Source: Eublepharis macularius
Taxonomy: Eukaryota > Chordata > Lepidosauria > Squamata > Eublepharidae
Assembly (NCBI RefSeq): GCF_028583425.1
Contig: NC_072801.1
Location: 65,673,766 to 65,737,765, forward strand
Reading direction: 5' to 3'
Length of the DNA: 64,000 bases
Shown here: positions 1-10,008 of the stretch, in pieces
Numbering within the stretch: the stretch's first letter is position 1
How the letters are laid out: each line of letters begins with the position of its first letter
The notes under the pieces: generated by a model
Database searches by the model: none
The model's input: the letters and a program-made list of their open reading frames with translations, nothing else
Told to the model about the DNA's origin: nothing
Made by a program: the position numbers and the translations under genes

Positions 1-58
1 TTATCTTCGTCTCTTGAGTAGCCAGGATGATTTCGTTTCTGCAGAAAGAAAGTTCTGA

Positions 59-274
59 TTAAATAGCGGGGAGATCAGTTCTTAGTTCTGAGAATGTAGG
101 ACAATCAAAGAAGAGGTGGTCTTCAGAGTCAATTTTGTTGCTGCCACAATTGCAGAGTCTATTTGAATATGGAATTCCACTGACTCTTCCTAGCGTCACT
201 GCTGAAGGCAGGGTATTCAGGTATGCTAGCATAAAAGTCTTTCTATAACCCCCTTCATATGTCTGACTGCACAT
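59..274 (-). mobile_element. LINE ORF2 C-terminal fragment (non-LTR retrotransposon)
   Basis: A 71-codon open stretch ending in a natural stop carries the C-terminal signature of non-LTR retrotransposon ORF2. It has a GIPYSNRLCNCG segment, then an H-L-x3-C-P spacing (DHLFFDCPTF), a CCHC-like knuckle that follows the reverse transcriptase in several LINE clades. The rest of the element lies to the right and is lost, interrupted at about 285 by DNA transposons. Bases 1-58 would be its 3' tail. The clade (CR1, L2 or other) is not decided. Confidence 0.55.
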
Positions 275-293
275 TGCATGTCTCGTGTCATTA

Positions 294-752
294 GGACTGC
301 CAACTCTGGGTTGGGAAATTCCTAGAGATTTGAGTGTGGGGCCTGGGGGGGATGGAGTTTGGAGAGGTCAGATACCACACAAGGGTATAATCCGGACTTT
401 TTTTCTGGGAAAAGAGGTGGTGGAACTCAGTGGGTTGCCCTCGGAGAAAATGGTCACATGGCTGGTGGCCCCGCCCCCTGATCTCCAGACAGAGGGGACG
501 CCGGCGCGGAGGGCAATCTAAACTGCCCTCTGTCTGGAGATCAGGGGGCGGAGCCACTGGCCATGTGACCATTTTCAAGAGGTTCCAGAACTCCGTTCCA
601 CCATGTTCCCGCTGAAAAAAAGCCCTGGGTATAATGCCATAGGGGCCACTTTCTAAAACAGTCATTTTCTCCAGGGAAACTGATCTCTGTGGCCTGGAGA
701 TCCGTTGTAATTCTGGGAGAGTTCCAGGCCCCACCTGGAGGTTGGCAAGCAT
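294..752 (+). mobile_element. Non-autonomous DNA transposon, TAGGGTTGCCA family, split by a nested copy of another family
   Basis: The left end reads as a worn form of the family start (a TTGGGAAATTCCTGGAGAT-like stretch). The right end is the usual CACCTGGAGGTTGGCAA. Between them is the family core, with a GTATAAT stretch and the CCATTTTCTCCAGGG block. The core is interrupted at 392-627. Cleaner copies in this window have 8-bp target duplications, so I place the family in the hAT superfamily. Confidence 0.75.
392..627. mobile_element. Foldback hAT-type MITE (CAGGGCTTTTTTTC family), nested
   Basis: The element has worn terminal inverted repeats (CTTTTTTTCTGGGAAAAG at the left, CTGAAAAAAAGCCCTG at the right). 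Its core is a large inverted repeat around the GATCTCCAGACAGAGGG stretch. It is flanked on both sides by GGTATAAT (384-391 and 628-635), an exact 8-bp target duplication. It therefore jumped into the TAGGGTTGCCA element that surrounds it. A second copy lies at 10009-10293. Confidence 0.85.
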
Positions 753-2035
753 GCATGTCATGAGGACCTCAGGGGGAAGCAGGTGAGTGGAGTGTGGGGT
801 CTTGGAGAGAATCGTAGTAAATGAATATTTCTCATTCCTGAGTCCTCCACAGTTCAGGGAAGCTAAACACGGTCTTAGTTTAAAGTATTCCGGTAGCTCT
901 GAAGTAGGATTCAGTAACCATTCATAGCTTTTCTCTCAGAGGACACATTGGCTGATTTTCTCACTATCCTCAGGATACATTATTCGATCCAAAACTATTT
1001 TTATGTCCTGACTGAGTCTAGCAAGAAGATGAGAGTTATGTTTGTACATATTTTCAACCCTCGCTGCTCTAGGTATTTTCAACCCTCGCTTCACTGTCTG
1101 AGCCTTTAACCCTTACCAGTGAATAAATGAAAGGTTTTTAAAACAAATTCTGTAGACTTTTGTATGGTTAATTTGGCAGATAAGAGTATTTTCTTTTTTA
1201 ATAACCAGAACGGGAGAAAAAGAGGCCTATTACACTTGCACACCTCAAGTAGGAAGGGGAGAAAGGAAGCCACAAACAAACCTTCACAAATTACCTCAGG
1301 GTGACAGCTTAAATACCACAAGGGCCTGCAAGCTTTACGAAACCTCTTGTCTCTGGTTAAGGACCACCAGAGAAGGGTACTGGCTGCAAATAAAAAAAAA
1401 AATTCATAGCACTCTACCCAAGATTCTGTTAGCTTTTATATAGATCCCACTTGAGTCTTACAGGAGGAAACAGAGAACAACGTGCAGCCCTGAAATCCTG
1501 CCCAGCTGCAAACCTTATCTTTCCCACCTGAATTTCACCAGACATCATGCCTACCGTCAAACCGCTTTGGCAAATATTGACACTAATATGATTATACACT
1601 CGCACACAGCTCAGCTTCTCATGATGAATTATGTTCATACACAGAACTGCAGCTCACAAATGCACATTGCCTTGTGCCCTGAGAGCCCGTAAAAGCGCTA
1701 GTTGTTTTAAAAACTGTTAATTACAATCACTATTTTCCTTCCTAGTTTTATTAGTCATAAAGCTAACCAAAGGATCCTAGGGAGATTCTACTAGAAGCAG
1801 TCCCCCCCCACCCCCACCCCAGACTCCTCCTTTCTCCCCTGGCAAAAGAATTACTACCTGCTAGTCTTTCCCCACCATCCCACTCAACCTCATTTCTCCT
1901 CCTCTCCAACAGCGTTTTACCAGATCAGCTTGCTGCAGCCATTTAGGTGAAGGGAGTTGAAAATAAAATTGTACTGTACACAAAAACATACACATTGGCA
2001 GAGAAATTCACAGCACTTGCACATCCTACTAAAAA
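753..2035. other. Intergenic, nothing recognised
   Basis: I see no coding exon, RNA gene or clear repeat here. The stretch is moderately AT-rich with short homopolymer runs, such as the C-run near 1802. Confidence 0.4.
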
Positions 2036-2039
2036 TACT

Positions 2040-2045
2040 TTTATT
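2040..2045 (-). terminator. Candidate poly(A) signal of the cardiotrophin gene
   Basis: On the minus strand this reads AATAAA, in the context AAAATAAAAG. It is the first canonical signal I find downstream of the stop codon at 3194, which would give a 3' UTR of about 1.15 kb. Downstream on the minus strand is a GT-rich stretch (TGTGTATGTTTTTGTGT-like) near 1980-2000, as expected of a cleavage site. No transcript data support it. Confidence 0.4.
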
Positions 2046-2767
2046 TTAATTAAAGTTAACATTAAAGATATTCATATAATTACTATGCAAGTACCAGAGC
2101 TTACAAGAGCAGGAACGTACATCAGAATCCAGCAAAGAAGACCCCAAACCAGTGTCAGAAAACAAGAGCATATGAAAAGAAGGAAAACGGAAAGTGTTTG
2201 TCACCCAATTTTGTGCATGTGTGTGCATAGTTCAGGGATTTCTGTTGGAAGGAAAGGCAACTGGGAGCTGAACAAGATGCCAAGGAATAGCTAAAGATCT
2301 CCACCATCTTCTCCAGACTGGGCACTTTTGAGACAGAAACAGCTCAGTAGCCTGTGTGGCAGGTGGGTGGGCAGGAGGAAGATCAAATGGGAACAGCATG
2401 CGTTTCACACCAGTACAGACTCTGTGTTTGAAGCCATTTCGACACAGGTTTTATAGCTGTTAAGAGGCACAGAGCTGGCATCAGGGGCAACTCTTATCTT
2501 TTCATACATGTGGTGGTAGTGGTGGGGAGAATAGAGGAACTGAGGGGCTATGTCTTGGTCATAAGGGATGGGGAAGTCCTCTTTGCTTCATGGAGAAAAA
2601 GTTGTTTGAACAGTTCCAGTCGGTTGAAAACTGGACACCTTGCTCCTTCTTCTAGAAGTCAAACCAGTTCAGCTTCCTTTACTGTCTTAGCCTTAAGGCA
2701 GGAGCTGATCATCTATTCATCTCTTCACCCTCTGGCACATATTCAGCCTGTAGTGGATGTACCTCTC

Positions 2768-2822
2768 AAAATGGCTGCCATGCAGCAGGCAAGGCAAGCC
2801 CTTTTTCAAAATGGCTGCCATC
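2768..2822 (+). repeat. Two copies of a YY1-like motif
   Basis: TCAAAATGGCTGCCAT occurs twice, starting near 2767 and 2807. AAAATGGCNGCC is the known YY1 consensus. The two sites lie in the presumed 3' UTR of the cytokine gene. They may be true sites or part of an old repeat. Confidence 0.35.
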
Positions 2823-3193
2823 AACCCTCTTTTGCTATCCATAATCATTGTAAGCAGCAAAAGTTTTAACCCCCTCCTCCCAAATCTTTTTTTTTTGTCT
2901 CAGTAGTGTATATTATAAAGAAATAAAATCAGGGGGCAAAAGAGGGAAGCACCAGGATGTAAGGCAAGATGCATATTTCAGCATTTTAGGAAAGTTTTCT
3001 CCTATGACCTCTTTTCTTACCCTGCTCCTGGAAATGGGCATTTCATTTTTTTTCAGCCCATCACTGTGTACAGCGAAGGACATGCCCACCCTCCCTTCCA
3101 CACATACAGGACAGTCAACATTGGAGGGGGGGCATACTATGCAACTCCCCCTGCCCCATGGCTACAGGAAGATAGTCAAGAGAGTGAGGATGT

Positions 3194-3646
3194 TCAGAGA
3201 GGATATTTGGTAGCCAATAAAGCCAAGTCCTCTTCACTTCGGTTGGCCCATTCCCGATAGAGCTGGCAAACATAGTAGCCGACGAGTTTCTTGGAGAAGT
3301 TTTCAACTGGGTTTGGGGGTTCAACTGGCACTGCCGGCTCTGGCATCAGACCCATGGCAGTCATGATGGATTTAAGATTGCTAGCCATACCACGGCACTG
3401 CATGCCCGCAGTCTCGAGCTGGCGATGCAGCTCTGAGGCAAGAGAGTTCAGCATCTCCTGTTGGCGCTTCACAGCTGACAGGAAGGCTGGCAAGTTAGAA
3501 AAGGCCATGACATCCTGCTGCAGCCGCTCAGCATCACTAAGGTCCTTCCAGGCCTCCTGAGAAAGGGCTGGAGATGGCAGGCCTGGAAAATCAGGAACAT
3601 GTGGGTTGAAGTCAGCATTCCCAAAGGGTATCCCTTGGCGAAGCAC
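3194..3646 (-). CDS. CTF1: Cardiotrophin exon 3 (terminal coding exon)
   Basis: The exon encodes 150 residues from VLRQGIPFG to ATKYPL and a TGA stop. The acceptor is a pyrimidine-rich tract ending CCCTTAG immediately before GTG. The exon holds helices B, C and D of the four-helix cytokine fold. The residues SEEDLALL form the end of helix D. There is one N-glycosylation sequon (NRS) in WANRSEED. Confidence 0.92.
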   Translation of the reverse strand: MLRQGIPFGNADFNPHVPDFPGLPSPALSQEAWKDLSDAERLQQDVMAFSNLPAFLSAVKRQQEMLNSLASELHRQLETAGMQCRGMASNLKSIMTAMGLMPEPAVPVEPPNPVENFSKKLVGYYVCQLYREWANRSEEDLALLATKYPL

Positions 3647-6400
3647 CTAAGGGAAAAAAACACGTGCATCAATAGTCAGGACCACCCACTAGGGCATTCT
3701 TAGCCCTAAAGCTATTCAGGGGAAGAGTAGACTGTCTTCACAATACTACTATTTATTTATTTATAATCCACCTTTCTCATTGAAACTCAAGGAAGATTAC
3801 ACAGTGTAGGCCGGTGTATCTATTCCATAGATAATGCAATAGGCTATGGATTGCAGAAATTTGAAAACAAGCAAAAATCAGCCACAGAGCTGAAAACAAA
3901 ATGCAAACAAGTTGACATGACATATTACATGAAGGGAACTATTTATTTAATGTGTTTATTTGTTTCATTTACTGTCTGCCTTTCTCACTGAGACTCAAGG
4001 TGGATCACATAGTGTGAGATTAGTACAATCTGTATCAAGGACAATTTCATAAACAATGCCATGGGGTAAATAAACACAAGTTTACTAAGTTATAACATTA
4101 GCAAGAATCCAATACAGAGTTGAAGAAATGCTGAAACGGAGCATAAGCAATTCTAGGGCTGACATAGGAGCACATATTGTGTGCCCCAGGGTGCTGTTGG
4201 GAAGTGGGGGTTTTCCACACTTCCCCACAGCATTGTAATGCATTCATGTGGTTTCCCCGACTTTTCTGTGATCTTTCTCAAATCTGCTTTGCTCCAAAAT
4301 TTTGAGAAAAATCACAGTAAATCCTGAATGACTGTTATGTGAGTAAGTCCAGATTTTCTCACCCACCTGGCAGCCATTTCCTCCCTCACTACCAGCGAGC
4401 TTCTTAATGTTTTTTAAAAAGAACACTGGAATATTGTTATATTGATATATTGTATAGTAACAAGAGGTATAGTGGGTTCTCTTACTTTTCATCTTTCATT
4501 TTTTAAACAAGTCTGTCTCCAGCCCTGTCCCTTGCAGAGATTTGAAAATATGCCTCTCTTTTTATATCTCTGCAAGGGAAGGGGCTTGAGGCTTTTAAAA
4601 AGGGCTGGGTATTCACAGAACCTGTTATGTTTATTATTACAGTGGTATACTGACAACAACGTTCTAGTGCCAATTTTTTTTTAATTGCAAAATTCATGGG
4701 GGCCCAGAGAAGGAGGGTGATGGCCACTGCTGGGGTCTAGGGCAGGGAATCACGCCGTGTGGAAGTCCCGTAGCTGCTGTGCTTTATTTGCAGCTGTACC
4801 AGTAAGGTGAAACCACATAAGTCCCTCCCTGTCTGGAAGCCACCTTTTAGTCTGATGTTAGCTAAGAGTTCCTTGCTGGGAGCTCAGTTCTCATGCACGT
4901 GGCCCTCATTTGAATCAGGAGTACCGCATGCACTGAGAAGGTACTCCTAGCAGCTCCCCCCTGAGCATTTCCCCCAATCTGAAATGGTCTTGCTGGGGAC
5001 CTATTTGCACCACTGGGGGCTACATGTGCCTCTGCAGATGGAGTAAATAGTCTTTAGGGGTCAGGAAAATGACAAGGGAGAGAGGCAAGAGTCCTTTCTT
5101 CCTGTAGTGCCAATATGAGAGCCAAGCTACAAGTGACGCCTGACACAGGTTGGACACTTGTCAGCTTCCCTCAAGTTTTGATGGGAAATGTAGGCATCCT
5201 GGTCTTGCAGCTGTAATGGAGAGCCAAGCTGTAAAACCAGGACGCCTACATTTCCCATCAAAAATGGAGGGAAGCTGACAAGCGTCCAACCTGTGTCAGA
5301 CGTCACTTGTAGCTTGGCTCTGAATCAGGACCCCAGACATTTTAGAATCAAGTTCCAAGCAGGGAACTCACAGCTAACGTTTGACCAGAAGCCCCCCACA
5401 GTGGATACGCAGAATCCACAGATGCTCATGGTCTGTTGGCCACCCTGAGTTTGCAGAAGTACGGCAGGGTATAAATATGTTAAATAAAACAAAAATGTGC
5501 CATGTAGCTAAGTCTTATGGGGAGTTATGCTTTGAAGGCATGGGGTGGTTAAATGACAGATGATATTGCCTGTTGAATTTGGATTGCTTGGGGTTTAAAT
5601 TGTTTTGGTCCAAACTGGGCAGAAGTACGGCAGGGTATAAATATGTTAAATAAAACAAAAATGTGCCGTGTAGCTAAGTCTTATGGGGAGTTATGCTCTG
5701 AAGGCATGGGGTGGTTAAATGACAGATGATATTGCCTGTTGAATTCAGATTGCTTGGGGTCTAAATTGGTTTGGTCGAAACTGGGCAGAACGTTGTAAAC
5801 CACCATGAGCCACTGAGGCTATATTTTAAATATTTTAACAAATAAATTATAGTCTGGGGTGGGGGAAAATAAGAGACACCTGGAAGCATAGTTCGGTCTC
5901 TTTCGGTCACTTTCCCCAGACAAAGTTCTTTTAAAAAAAAAAAAATTAAAAGTGTTTTGTGAGCCTGTGCCAAGTAATCACAACTGAACACTTCTTCCTT
6001 CCCTCCCCAAAAATCCAAGTTCTGAGCTCAACGTTCTCTACATCAGCATGCGGTGCACAAAAAGGGGTCTCAAGCACTCTCAGGGGTATGGAGGCTTCAG
6101 TAAAGAAACAGGCTAAGCACCATATCCTTAAACCATCTTCTACAGACACTGCCAATGTCAGTCTATCGCTATGAACTAGACGCTCATCTTTCCCTTTGAA
6201 AAAAGGAGGAGATTTTATGGGACCTAAGTTTTTGCAGGAGGCACAATATCCGGGCAACTCTGGAGTCGGACTCACATATTCTGTTAGCAGCTGTTCTGAG
6301 CCCCTTTGCATGGAGACACTCAAGTGGTGCGCTTGGCTGATCCGGCTTGCGATTCCTTGCTGGGAATGAGAGGAGGAGGTTCGGAGGTTTGGCAAGTCCA
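3194..6400 (-). CDS. CTF1: Cardiotrophin-type IL-6 family cytokine gene (coding exons 2 and 3; exon 1 not placed)
   Basis: Two minus-strand exons (6276-6400 and 3194-3646) join in phase 0 as TEY|VLRQGIPFG, matching remembered human CTF1 EYVQLQGDPFG at the same intron. The joined part is about 191 residues, against 201 for human CTF1. Key matches are LLTEYV in helix A, LPAFLSAVKRQQ and HRQLE in helices B/C, and VCQLYREW near the C-terminus. The C-terminal LALLATKY and the IMTAMGL segment also recall CTF2 (neuropoietin), so an ancestral or CTF2-like identity is not excluded. The family signals through gp130 and LIFR, acting on heart, nerve and metabolism. No signal peptide is seen in these exons; CTF1 lacks a classical one. 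Exon 2 begins with two bases of a split codon, so the missing exon 1 must end in phase 1. The gene is divergent to BCL7C, as in human. Confidence 0.88.
3735..4150 (-). repeat. Two minus-strand retroelement tails (LINE/SINE 3' end type)
   Basis: Both pieces contain CACCTTTCTCATTGAAACTC or GCCTTTCTCACTGAGACTC, then a TTACACAGTGT or TCACATAGTGTGAG block and AT-rich sequence. The same sequence recurs at 15420-15705 and 28470-28760. The complement (AATCCGCCTTGAGTCTCAG...AAATAAA) is the usual 3' end of a squamate retroelement. The source family is not named with certainty. Confidence 0.5.
4151..5117. other. Intron of the cardiotrophin gene, no clear repeat
   Basis: This is unique-looking sequence between exons 2 and 3 of the cytokine gene. 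I recognise nothing in it. Confidence 0.4.
5118..5321. mobile_element. Palindromic MITE (AGAGCCAAGCTACAAGTGACG family), short form
   Basis: The 204-bp element is an almost perfect inverted repeat. The left arm starts AGAGCCAAGCTACAAGTGAC and the right arm ends with its complement. The arms share the CACAGGTTGGACACTTGTC and ATGGGAAATGTAGG blocks. It corresponds to the arms of the longer copy at about 22391-22748 with the middle removed. Confidence 0.85.
5455..5786 (+). repeat. Recent tandem duplication, 2 x 166 bp
   Basis: Two adjacent units (5455-5620 and 5621-5786) read almost the same. By eye there are about eight differences, such as GCCATGTAG versus GCCGTGTAG. The unit begins AGAAGTACGGCAGGGTATAA, which is a retroelement 3' tail, and runs into non-repeat sequence. 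It lies in the intron of the cytokine gene. Confidence 0.93.
6276..6400 (-). CDS. CTF1: Cardiotrophin exon 2
   Basis: The 125-bp exon has a strong acceptor (CTATTTCTGTCTGCAG) and a consensus donor (TAT|GTGAGT). It encodes DLPNLRTSSSHSQQG and then ISQAHHLSVSMQ and GSEQLLTEY, which is helix A of the cytokine. The opening two bases complete a codon split with the upstream exon. Confidence 0.88.
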
Positions 6401-6556
6401 CTGCAGACAGAAATAGGGTAAAAGTTAAGACAGTCTGGATTATACGCCTAGGCAAACTCGTAAACTACACAAGCCTGCAGCTCATCTTCCCAAGGCAAGG
6501 GAATTCTAAGGACGCTTACAGGGCAGGACAGAAGACATAAGAAACTCTTCAAGAAG

Positions 6557-6756
6557 ATGCCAGTAGCTCCTTTAAGACTAACCAACTTTATTGTAGCATA
6601 AGCTTTCAAGAACCACTGCTCTCTTTGTCAGATGCACAAAGAGAGCTGTGGTTCTTGAAAGCTTATGCTACCATAACGTTGGTTAGTCTTAAAGGTGCTA
6701 CTGGGCTCTTTAGTATTTTGCAACTACAGACTAACATGGCTAACTCCTCTGGATCA
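6557..6756. mobile_element. Palindromic hAT-type MITE with 8-bp target duplication
   Basis: The 200-bp foldback contains GACTAACCAACTTTATTGT and its complement around a short centre. It ends with the tail TGCAACTACAGACTAACATG. The flanks carry TCAAGAAG at 6549-6556 and again at 6757-6764. Another intact copy is at 17167-17377, and a partial one is near 30790-30945. Confidence 0.88.
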
Positions 6757-6837
6757 TCAAGAAGAGAAACTGTCAAACAACCTGAATGGAGTTGTGGAGA
6801 CTTTCAGCTTCTCAAATGTATCCCTCTCCATTTTTTT

Positions 6838-7045
6838 TTGTTTTGCCAACAAGTCACAGCTTACTTATGGTGCCCCCATAGGGTTTTCAAGACAAGAGAC
6901 ATTCAAAGGTGATTTGCCATTGCCTGCCTTTATGTAGCAGCCCTGGTTTTTCTTGGTGGTCTCCCATCCAAGTACTAACCAGGGCTTACCAGCTTAGCAT
7001 CTGAGATCTGGCAAGATTTGGCTAGCCTGGGCTACCCAGGTCAGA
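6838..7045 (-). mobile_element. 5S rRNA-derived SINE
   Basis: On the minus strand it contains AGATCTCAGATGCTAAGC and TTAGTACTTGGATGGGAGACC, which match the internal promoter part of 5S rRNA. These are followed by GGCAATGGCAAA and a tail with the GTCACAGCTTACTTATGG type of sequence shared with BovB ends. This is the 5S-Sauria type of SINE as I remember it. Confidence 0.85.
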
Positions 7046-8002
7046 ATATCCATCTCCATACGACATGGCAAGTCACCAGTGGAAGAGGGTGCGCCAGAAA
7101 CGTATAGCATGAAACACCAACAATTGGGCGTTATTATTACTATCAACACCACAACATCCATGGCGAAGGGGCTCCCCCCTCCCATTCCCTCAGCCTGAAA
7201 CAATCTAGGCAAAGCTATTTAAGGAAACCCATGTGTTGCCTGAGATACATTTAGATTTTCCCAGCAGGCTAAGAGCATCCCTTGGGAGGGGGACTGACTC
7301 AGGCCGAGAAAATGCCACGGGGTGGAAGTTGGAAGCTTCTTCCTGATTGTCCCATACAGGAATCAAGGAGGACGCACAACTCATATGTGATTGTGTAAGG
7401 GACCTAAACCCAATCTCTTTACTCATAATGTGTGAAGAGCTGCTTCACATGTGCATTCAAATCCTCTAGTATGTCCGGAGGGAAATCTTTGGATCCTAGT
7501 TAAGAGTTCTCTAATAATTCCATATGTTGGATCTTCTACCCAGCAAAATAATTTGGTTGTTTCTAGGTGGAGCAGGAGCCACCAAATGATAGCCAAAAAG
7601 CACAGCCCTCCCCAAGCACAGCTGTCTTCGTGGCGGCTTCTCAAAACAAACAAACAAAAAGCTTTGAACTCCTTCTTGACTACAAAATGCATGTTTATTG
7701 GGTCAGTATTCAAAGGAAGTGTGCCTCAGTTCAACTGCACCTCTCTCACTTAAAAATATATTTCAGCAGAGGTTCAGTGTCCCCCGTTATGATTTCTGTG
7801 CAACTGATGTACACGGATCCTTTAGAAACAATGCAACAGTCTCTTAATATACTACATGATGCTAAGAAGATGACCCTCCCCATATCCTATAGCTGGAATC
7901 AACTGGGATACAGTCCACAGTTTCTTTCCTGATGCCCACCTACAGGAAGTCGGAGCATCAGTAACACTGTTCACAGCCCATATCCCAATATCAGTTCACC
8001 GA

Positions 8003-8200
8003 GGGTCACACTACAAGCAACGAATGACACTTGCCTGGCAAGTGAACAGACTCACATGTATTCCTCCCTGTTCACCGGCCCTCCACTTGCGCTCTACTTG
8101 ATCAAGTGGAGAGCAAGTGAATGGCAAGTGAACAGGGAGGAATACATGCGAGTCTGTTCACTTGCCAGGCAAGTGTCATTCGTCACTTGTAGTGCGACCC
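8003..8200. mobile_element. Palindromic MITE (CAAGTGACGAATGACACTTG family)
   Basis: This inverted repeat of about 198 bp has GGGTCACACTACAAGC at one end and its worn complement at the other. The arms share GCAAGTGAACAGACTC and meet at CTTGATCAAG. The family end resembles the AGAGCCAAGCTACAAGTGACG family. It matches the outer element at 22301-22824. Confidence 0.85.
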
Positions 8201-8689
8201 TGAGTCACACCACAGAAGACCAACCAACTGGCTTTCTTATCACACACACACCACCCATAGAGACCATCTGTACATACAATTGCATCAGTTCCTCCAACCT
8301 CAACCCAGCCAAGAATTTCCTCTTCCACACCCTCTTCTGGTCATTAAATATGATCTTCTTCACGTAAGCATTCTCCACCCCACTCCATCCCTCCCAATAC
8401 AGCATGACAGTTCAGAAAGGTTAAAGACCAGGCAAGCAGATCCAGGAGTCCTGGGTGGGGACTCCACATGTGTACAGTCTCATTGGAATAAGAGTGCAGT
8501 CTGTTTGGAGGACCTTTCATCATGTCTAAAAGGGCAGCAAAGTTCTCTGGCACAGACAGGGAGCTGCAATGCCAATTCCTGCCTGTTCCTAGTGTAGTTA
8601 CGGAATCTTCATGGACAATCCCACACATCTATCTGATCCAGTGCTATTTATTCTTGACTGGCAGCAACTTTCCAGGGTCTCAGGAGGAG

Positions 8690-8885
8690 AGTATCCAAGC
8701 TGGAAAGAATGCAGAAAGGGCTGATCAAGCAGTCAATGGGGTGGATCATTTTTCCTATGAGAAACAATTAAAATACTTTAAATTTGGAAGAGAAGTGGGG
8801 CAAGATACAGCAAAGAGAAAGAAATGATCCAGGTGTAGAAAAATTATAAATGGCACAGAAAGAGAAAATAGTACTAGAGACCATG
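8690..8885 (+). mobile_element. CR1-like LINE fragment
   Basis: GAAAGAATGCAGAAAGGGC, then GGTGGATCATTTTTCCTATGAG and TTATAAATGGCACAG follow the order of the familiar CR1 3' coding end (accounting for many changes). Preceding bases 8630-8690 look like a minus-strand tRNA-SINE tail. Confidence 0.6.
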
Positions 8886-8900
8886 CTCATCCAGCAAGAA

Positions 8901-9165
8901 TCCTACTATATAAAAGGCAAGCCGTATTGGCGACAACTCACTTTTTATCCTCGCGCAGGCACATTGCCAATGACTCTGGCCTTGAGCCCACTGTGAAGGG
9001 CCCACTTGCTGTCGGAAGGGGGCCTGCCAAATTGACAGCCTAAGCACTCCTCCCTGTGCCTCCCCTAAGCGCACTCCTGCTCTGGCCTCCAGTATGCCAC
9101 TGGGAAGGGGCCCGCCGAATCAGGTTTCTAGAGTCCGTTGTATTTTTTCACACAATGAGCATTGT
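8901..9165 (+). mobile_element. Helitron-like 5' end and hairpin, candidate
   Basis: The sequence opens TCCTACTATATAAAAGGC, close to the remembered Helitron start TCCTATATAATAAAAGGC. Near 9136-9156 is CCGTTGTATTTTTTCACACAAT, a short hairpin of the type seen before Helitron 3' ends. A CTRRT terminus is not evident, so the copy is partial or wrongly assigned. Confidence 0.4.
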
Positions 9166-9570
9166 TTCCAGGGGCTGCGCCAGGGTTTCTGGTGCCCTCA
9201 GCTGCCCCCACGTGCGCATGCACATAGTGCGCGCTCGCCCCTCAGACTGCGTGATGACATCACTACGTGATGATGTCATCACACAGCAAGCCGGCCGCAT
9301 TGGCCGGTGGGTGGCTGGGACGGTGCACGGAGGCTGCCCATGCTCCGCATGCTGCCCCAGACGCCTGCTGTGCCTGGCCCGTGGCTGCTGTGGCCGGCTG
9401 GGGGCATGTAGCAGTGGCAGCGGCACAGGGCTGGCTGGCTGCAGCAGCTGCGGGCCAGGCACACCAGCTCCGTGGCATACTCCTCCACCCCCGGCACCCC
9501 CTCCGGCGCCTCAGTGCCCACAGCCTCACGGCGCCTCAGTGGTGGCACCGGCCCTGGTTGTTTCTGGTTA
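9166..9570. repeat. GC-rich repeat-like stretch with CRE-like palindrome
   Basis: This is an abrupt GC-rich block containing ATGACATCACTACGTGATG and GATGTCATCAC, which form an inverted pair and resemble CRE sites. Several overlapping open frames are compositional artefacts of high GC. I could not assign it to a family. Confidence 0.4.
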
Positions 9571-10008
9571 AATATTAAATCTCCTCATACAATGTATAAT
9601 TAACATAGGGCATCTGCTACCCCACGGTGGCCTCCAGATTAAATAATCTGAAAAGTGCAAAACAAAGAGGGACATGTCCGTGGAGGAGAGCTCTATCAAG
9701 ACTAGATTGGTATTCTTCCTCCAGGAGCTCAGGGGTGGCAGACCCTCTTCCCTCTTTATCTTCACAACAGCGCTGCAAAGTAATAACAGCGCTGCAACGT
9801 CCATTGATCCACAGAGCCACTCTAAACACAAAAGCTGTGTAATGCATAACCAAAATATCACAAAACAGGAAGCAAGCGTTTGAGGATAGTTGTGACATTG
9901 ATGCTGGTTCTAGTCAAAGGTCTTGTAAGGAATCCACACTGACTTGTTTGCTTGACTTTAGTACTACTCATGCCCTATGGACTGAACACACATGAAGATA
10001 TCTTGTAC

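Noticed and set aside
5946-6455. PRRIIQTVLTFTLFLSA as a signal peptide for the cytokine
   Set aside because: It is the read-through of the pyrimidine-rich intron end before the exon 2 acceptor and has no ATG; an alternative acceptor was not ruled out but is less likely.
9056-9578. Frames of 90-170 codons on both strands
   Set aside because: GC-rich repeat composition; no domain.
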